A stretch of DNA of 64,000 nt from Anaerococcus tetradius ATCC 35098 (GTDB taxonomy: Bacteria; Bacillota; Clostridia; Tissierellales; Peptoniphilaceae): NCBI RefSeq assembly GCF_000159095.1, contig NZ_GG666295.1, forward strand, positions 551,292-615,291. Reading direction: 5' to 3'. The notes under the pieces were generated by a model. That model saw only the letters and a list, made by a program, of their open reading frames with translations. It did not search any database and was not told the DNA's origin. The position numbers and the translations under genes were made by a program. Positions 62,215-64,000 of this stretch are shown piece after piece. Each line of letters starts with the position of its first letter. The stretch's first letter is position 1.

Positions 62215-62883
62215 CTACTCCAATACATCTTCAAGCCTTGACTTATCAATAAGTATCGCCTTTTTATCAAAAATTTTAAAGGCGTAATCAACATAAAAGC
62301 TTGCCTGTCTTAAATCGTGAGTTACAATAACAACTGTTTTATCATTTTGGGTCATTTTCTTTAATAGCACAAAAAGCTCTTTCGAAAAAGTCTTATCAAT
62401 TCCTGTCGTAGGTTCATCTAGAAGAATTAACCTGGCATCTTTGATAAGGGCAAGGAGGAGGCCAAGCCTTTGAAGTTGACCCCCTGATAATTCGCTTAGT
62501 GCCTTATCTTTATGGCCTTTAAGACCAACTTCATCAAGAAGCTTATCAACATCCTTGTTTACTTTAAGAAAAGATGTGTGAATCTTTACAGCTTCTTCTA
62601 TAGTAGTTGGAAAAGTCTTGTAGGCTCTTACAGCATCTTGACTGATATAGGCAATATCGGAAAAATGATTGTTCTCTTCAATAAGATCACCGAAAATCCT
62701 TACAGTCCCCCTATCCTTTCTTAGATTTGAAAGAAGAAGATTAATAAGGGTGGACTTACCTTCTCCATTAGCCCCTACAATAGCAACAAAATCACACAGG
62801 CCTATATCTAAGTCTAAACCTTCGAGAATTTTTTCCTTGTCATAGGCAAAGTCCAGGCCCTTGATAGAAATAGCCTTATTCAT
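62215..62883 (-). CDS. znuC: Zinc ABC transporter ATPase
   Basis: A 222-residue ATPase with Walker A GANGEGKST near residue 35, signature ELSGGQLQRLGLLLAL, Walker B LILLDEPTTGIDK and switch VTHDLRQA. The second Gly of the Walker A is normal and the Glu at GEGKST is a mild variant of GAGKST. A TTG at 62898 is possible; ATG 62883 overlaps the znuA stop by 8 bases and is preferred, although no clear ribosome binding site is seen, so coupling is likely. Confidence 0.92.
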   Translation of the reverse strand: MNKAISIKGLDFAYDKEKILEGLDLDIGLCDFVAIVGANGEGKSTLINLLLSNLRKDRGTVRIFGDLIEENNHFSDIAYISQDAVRAYKTFPTTIEEAVKIHTSFLKVNKDVDKLLDEVGLKGHKDKALSELSGGQLQRLGLLLALIKDARLILLDEPTTGIDKTFSKELFVLLKKMTQNDKTVVIVTHDLRQASFYVDYAFKIFDKKAILIDKSRLEDVLE

Positions 62884-63808
62884 TGAAGGATGCCACAAGA
62901 TTCTTCAAATTTTCCCTCATAAGGTTGATATATCCCTTTTGGGCTTCTTCTTCAGTGAGGTTTTCTAGGGTATAGAGAGTTGATGTTTTAGTATTAGTAT
63001 TTTTCGCTAAAGTTTCAGCAACCTTTGGTGTCGCCTTACCTTCAAAGAAAATCGTCTTAATCTTGTGGGCCTTAACAAAATCAGCTATAGTTTTTAATTG
63101 TTTGGCTGATGGTTCATCCTCTGGAGAAATTCCCGTAACAGCGACTTGCTTTAGCCCATAATCATCTGCCAAATAATTAAAGGCAGCATGACTTACAACG
63201 AAATACTTATCCTTTGACTTAACCTTAGAAAGCTCATCTTCAAACTCCTTATCAAGATCCGCAAATTCCTTAACAGACTTATCTAAATTAGCCTTGTAGT
63301 AGGCATCATTTGCTGGATCTATAGAAGAAACCTTCTTATAAATAGTATCAAGCTCTTCCATGGCGTTTTTAATGGACAACCATGTGTGAGGGTTTATTGA
63401 TTTTTGCTCACTAGCTTCATCTGAACTATCCAAAAGGGAAAGACCTTGAGATAAGTCTAGGAATTTATCATCATCATTAATGCCCTTTTTCAAATCATCA
63501 ATAAAGCTTTCCATGCCGGCCCCATTATAAACAACAAGGTCTGCCCCAGTTAGATTTTTCATATCATCTGTAGAAAGCTCAAAAGAATGAGGCTCTTGGT
63601 TTGCTTTTATAATAGTACGAACCTCCATCTTATCTCCCACAATTCTTTTTGTTAAATCTTCCACTGGATAAAAGCTGGCATAAATTACTTTTTTTCCATT
63701 AGCTTCTTTTCCCGTATCAGTCTTCATCTTTTCATTTCTAGAACAAGAACTGCAAGCAAAGACGCAAATAATAGCTAAAAAAATTAGTCCCTTAAAATAT
63801 CTTTTCAT
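62876..63808 (-). CDS. znuA: Zinc ABC transporter substrate-binding lipoprotein
   Basis: A 310-residue A-1 cluster (ZnuA/AdcA-type) binding protein. The signal peptide ends near VFAC (Cys18 or 19) and is followed by a lysine-rich linker. Metal-binding histidines are in NQEPHSFELS, NPHTWLS and VVSHAAFNYLADDYGL; the fourth ligand position is not obvious. The histidine-rich loop of some ZnuA proteins is missing. Helix-linked lobes and the KTIFFEGKATPKVAETLA block fit the family. It is the first gene of the operon, starting at ATG 63808 after GGAGGA. Confidence 0.93.
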   Translation of the reverse strand: MKRYFKGLIFLAIICVFACSSCSRNEKMKTDTGKEANGKKVIYASFYPVEDLTKRIVGDKMEVRTIIKANQEPHSFELSTDDMKNLTGADLVVYNGAGMESFIDDLKKGINDDDKFLDLSQGLSLLDSSDEASEQKSINPHTWLSIKNAMEELDTIYKKVSSIDPANDAYYKANLDKSVKEFADLDKEFEDELSKVKSKDKYFVVSHAAFNYLADDYGLKQVAVTGISPEDEPSAKQLKTIADFVKAHKIKTIFFEGKATPKVAETLAKNTNTKTSTLYTLENLTEEEAQKGYINLMRENLKNLVASFNE

Positions 63809-63820
63809 AAATCCTCCATA

Positions 63821-63879
63821 TGCGATTGATTTGCATTATATAATGTATCACTTTTTTTGCTATTTGCAAGTCGTTCGCA
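63821..63879. promoter_or_regulatory. Zinc operon promoter with two tandem palindromic operators
   Basis: Two 15-base sites read TGCGATTGATTTGCA (63821-63835) and TGCAAGTCGTTCGCA (63865-63879); both fit TGCRA-N5-TYGCA, a perfect palindrome consensus. Their centres are 44 bases apart (about four helix turns). The operon -10 (TATAAT on the minus strand, 63835-63840) touches the first site. This is what a Fur-family zinc repressor (Zur-like) site would look like, but the motif is not one I can match exactly to a published box. Confidence 0.6.
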
Positions 63880-63880
63880 T

Positions 63881-63900
63881 TACTTTTTTATAAAAAAGTA
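63881..63900. repeat. 20-base AT palindrome
   Basis: TACTTTTTTA followed by its exact reverse complement TAAAAAAGTA, upstream of the zinc operator sites. It may be a weak terminator or a bent AT element; no gene enters it in this window. Confidence 0.4.
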
Positions 63901-63945
63901 TTTTAACTAAACCATATATCAATAAAAGCAATAAAAAAAGGGCCT

Positions 63946-63999
63946 ATAATAAATCGTGTTGGTAGAAGTAAATGATACTTCTGTCAGCACGATTTTTTT
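63946..63999. repeat. Hairpin terminator repeat, copy 2
   Basis: It has the same 13-base left end and 12-base right end as copy 1 (59001-59052), but a different centre: AGAAGT (63964-63969) pairs with ACTTCT (63977-63982) inside the AAATCGTG/CACGATTT stem. The T run points right on the plus strand, where no gene lies upstream, so it is either a terminator for a minus-strand gene beyond the right edge or a dispersed repeat. Confidence 0.7.
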
Positions 64000-64000
64000 G

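Noticed and set aside
1..64000. Prophage, insertion sequence, integrative element, rRNA operon or replication origin
   Set aside because: No transposase, integrase, phage structural gene, rRNA sequence or DnaA-box cluster was recognised on either strand.

Overview
The window is AT-rich DNA from a low-GC Gram-positive anaerobe. The pattern fits an anaerobic coccus of the Peptoniphilaceae (Anaerococcus or a close relative). The basis is a complete six-subunit Rnf complex, the ylxM-ffh-rpsP-khpA-rimM-trmD-rplS and rbgA-rnhB-yraN-dprA-topA gene orders of Firmicutes, tRNA genes with encoded CCA ends, a streptococcal-type histidine-triad lipoprotein, and strong AGGAG ribosome binding sites. The genus is an inference. 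Most genes lie on the minus strand in tight runs, often overlapping by 4 to 23 bases.

Layout. 1-2114: c-di-AMP phosphodiesterase GdpP (cut by the left edge) and YybS. 2292-15159: a metallophosphoesterase, a DUF1846 protein, and a run of a 2-hydroxyacid dehydrogenase, uridine kinase, glycogen branching enzyme, a UPF0158 protein and ApbE; then TadA, tRNA-Arg, a D-Ala-D-Ala carboxypeptidase, a decayed ANT(6)-like protein and a Nudix hydrolase. 15269-20658: MscL with a zinc-ribbon tail, then topA-dprA-yraN-rnhB-rbgA. 20659-25810: an accessory island (see below). 25853-29540: the ribosome and SRP operon. 29672-31376: an HtrA protease, tRNA-Leu and tRNA-His. 31532-41495: RecX, small nucleases, a short RNase G, and the shape cluster (MinD-like, PBP2, MreD, MreC, MreB, RadC), then a Gx transporter and a NusG-II protein. 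41589-46492: rnfCDGEAB. 46561-53154: a lytic transglycosylase, CoaE, PolA and two envelope glycan proteins. 53333-55822: a NitT/TauT-type ABC importer. 55977-58999: MgtC-like protein, glycerophosphodiesterase and an amino-acid:sodium symporter. 59170-63808: a zinc-uptake operon (ZnuA, ZnuC, ZnuB, histidine-triad lipoprotein).

The most interesting region is 21043-25751, lying between rplS and rbgA, which are neighbours in many Firmicutes. It has the architecture of a peptide bacteriocin or signalling locus: an Rgg/PlcR-like regulator, two very small peptide genes too short for ordinary gene calling, an ABC exporter, and an ATPase plus permease pair like an immunity transporter. A perfect 12-bp-arm palindrome sits between two divergent promoters. 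Three of its genes each carry a single lesion: a one-base slip in an A7 run in a cysteine-rich cationic peptide, a TAA at codon 44 of the exporter, and a TAA inside the secretion signal of the other peptide. The locus is therefore either decaying, phase-variable, or using two genuinely short peptides.

Other themes. The shape cluster keeps its order, but MreB and the MinD-like protein have lost key nucleotide-site residues, which would suit a coccus. ApbE at 6-7 kb is the expected flavin-attachment enzyme for RnfG and RnfD at 43-45 kb. The zinc operon has two tandem palindromes of the form TGCRA-N5-TYGCA over its promoter. No CRISPR array, transposase, integrase, rRNA gene or replication origin was seen.
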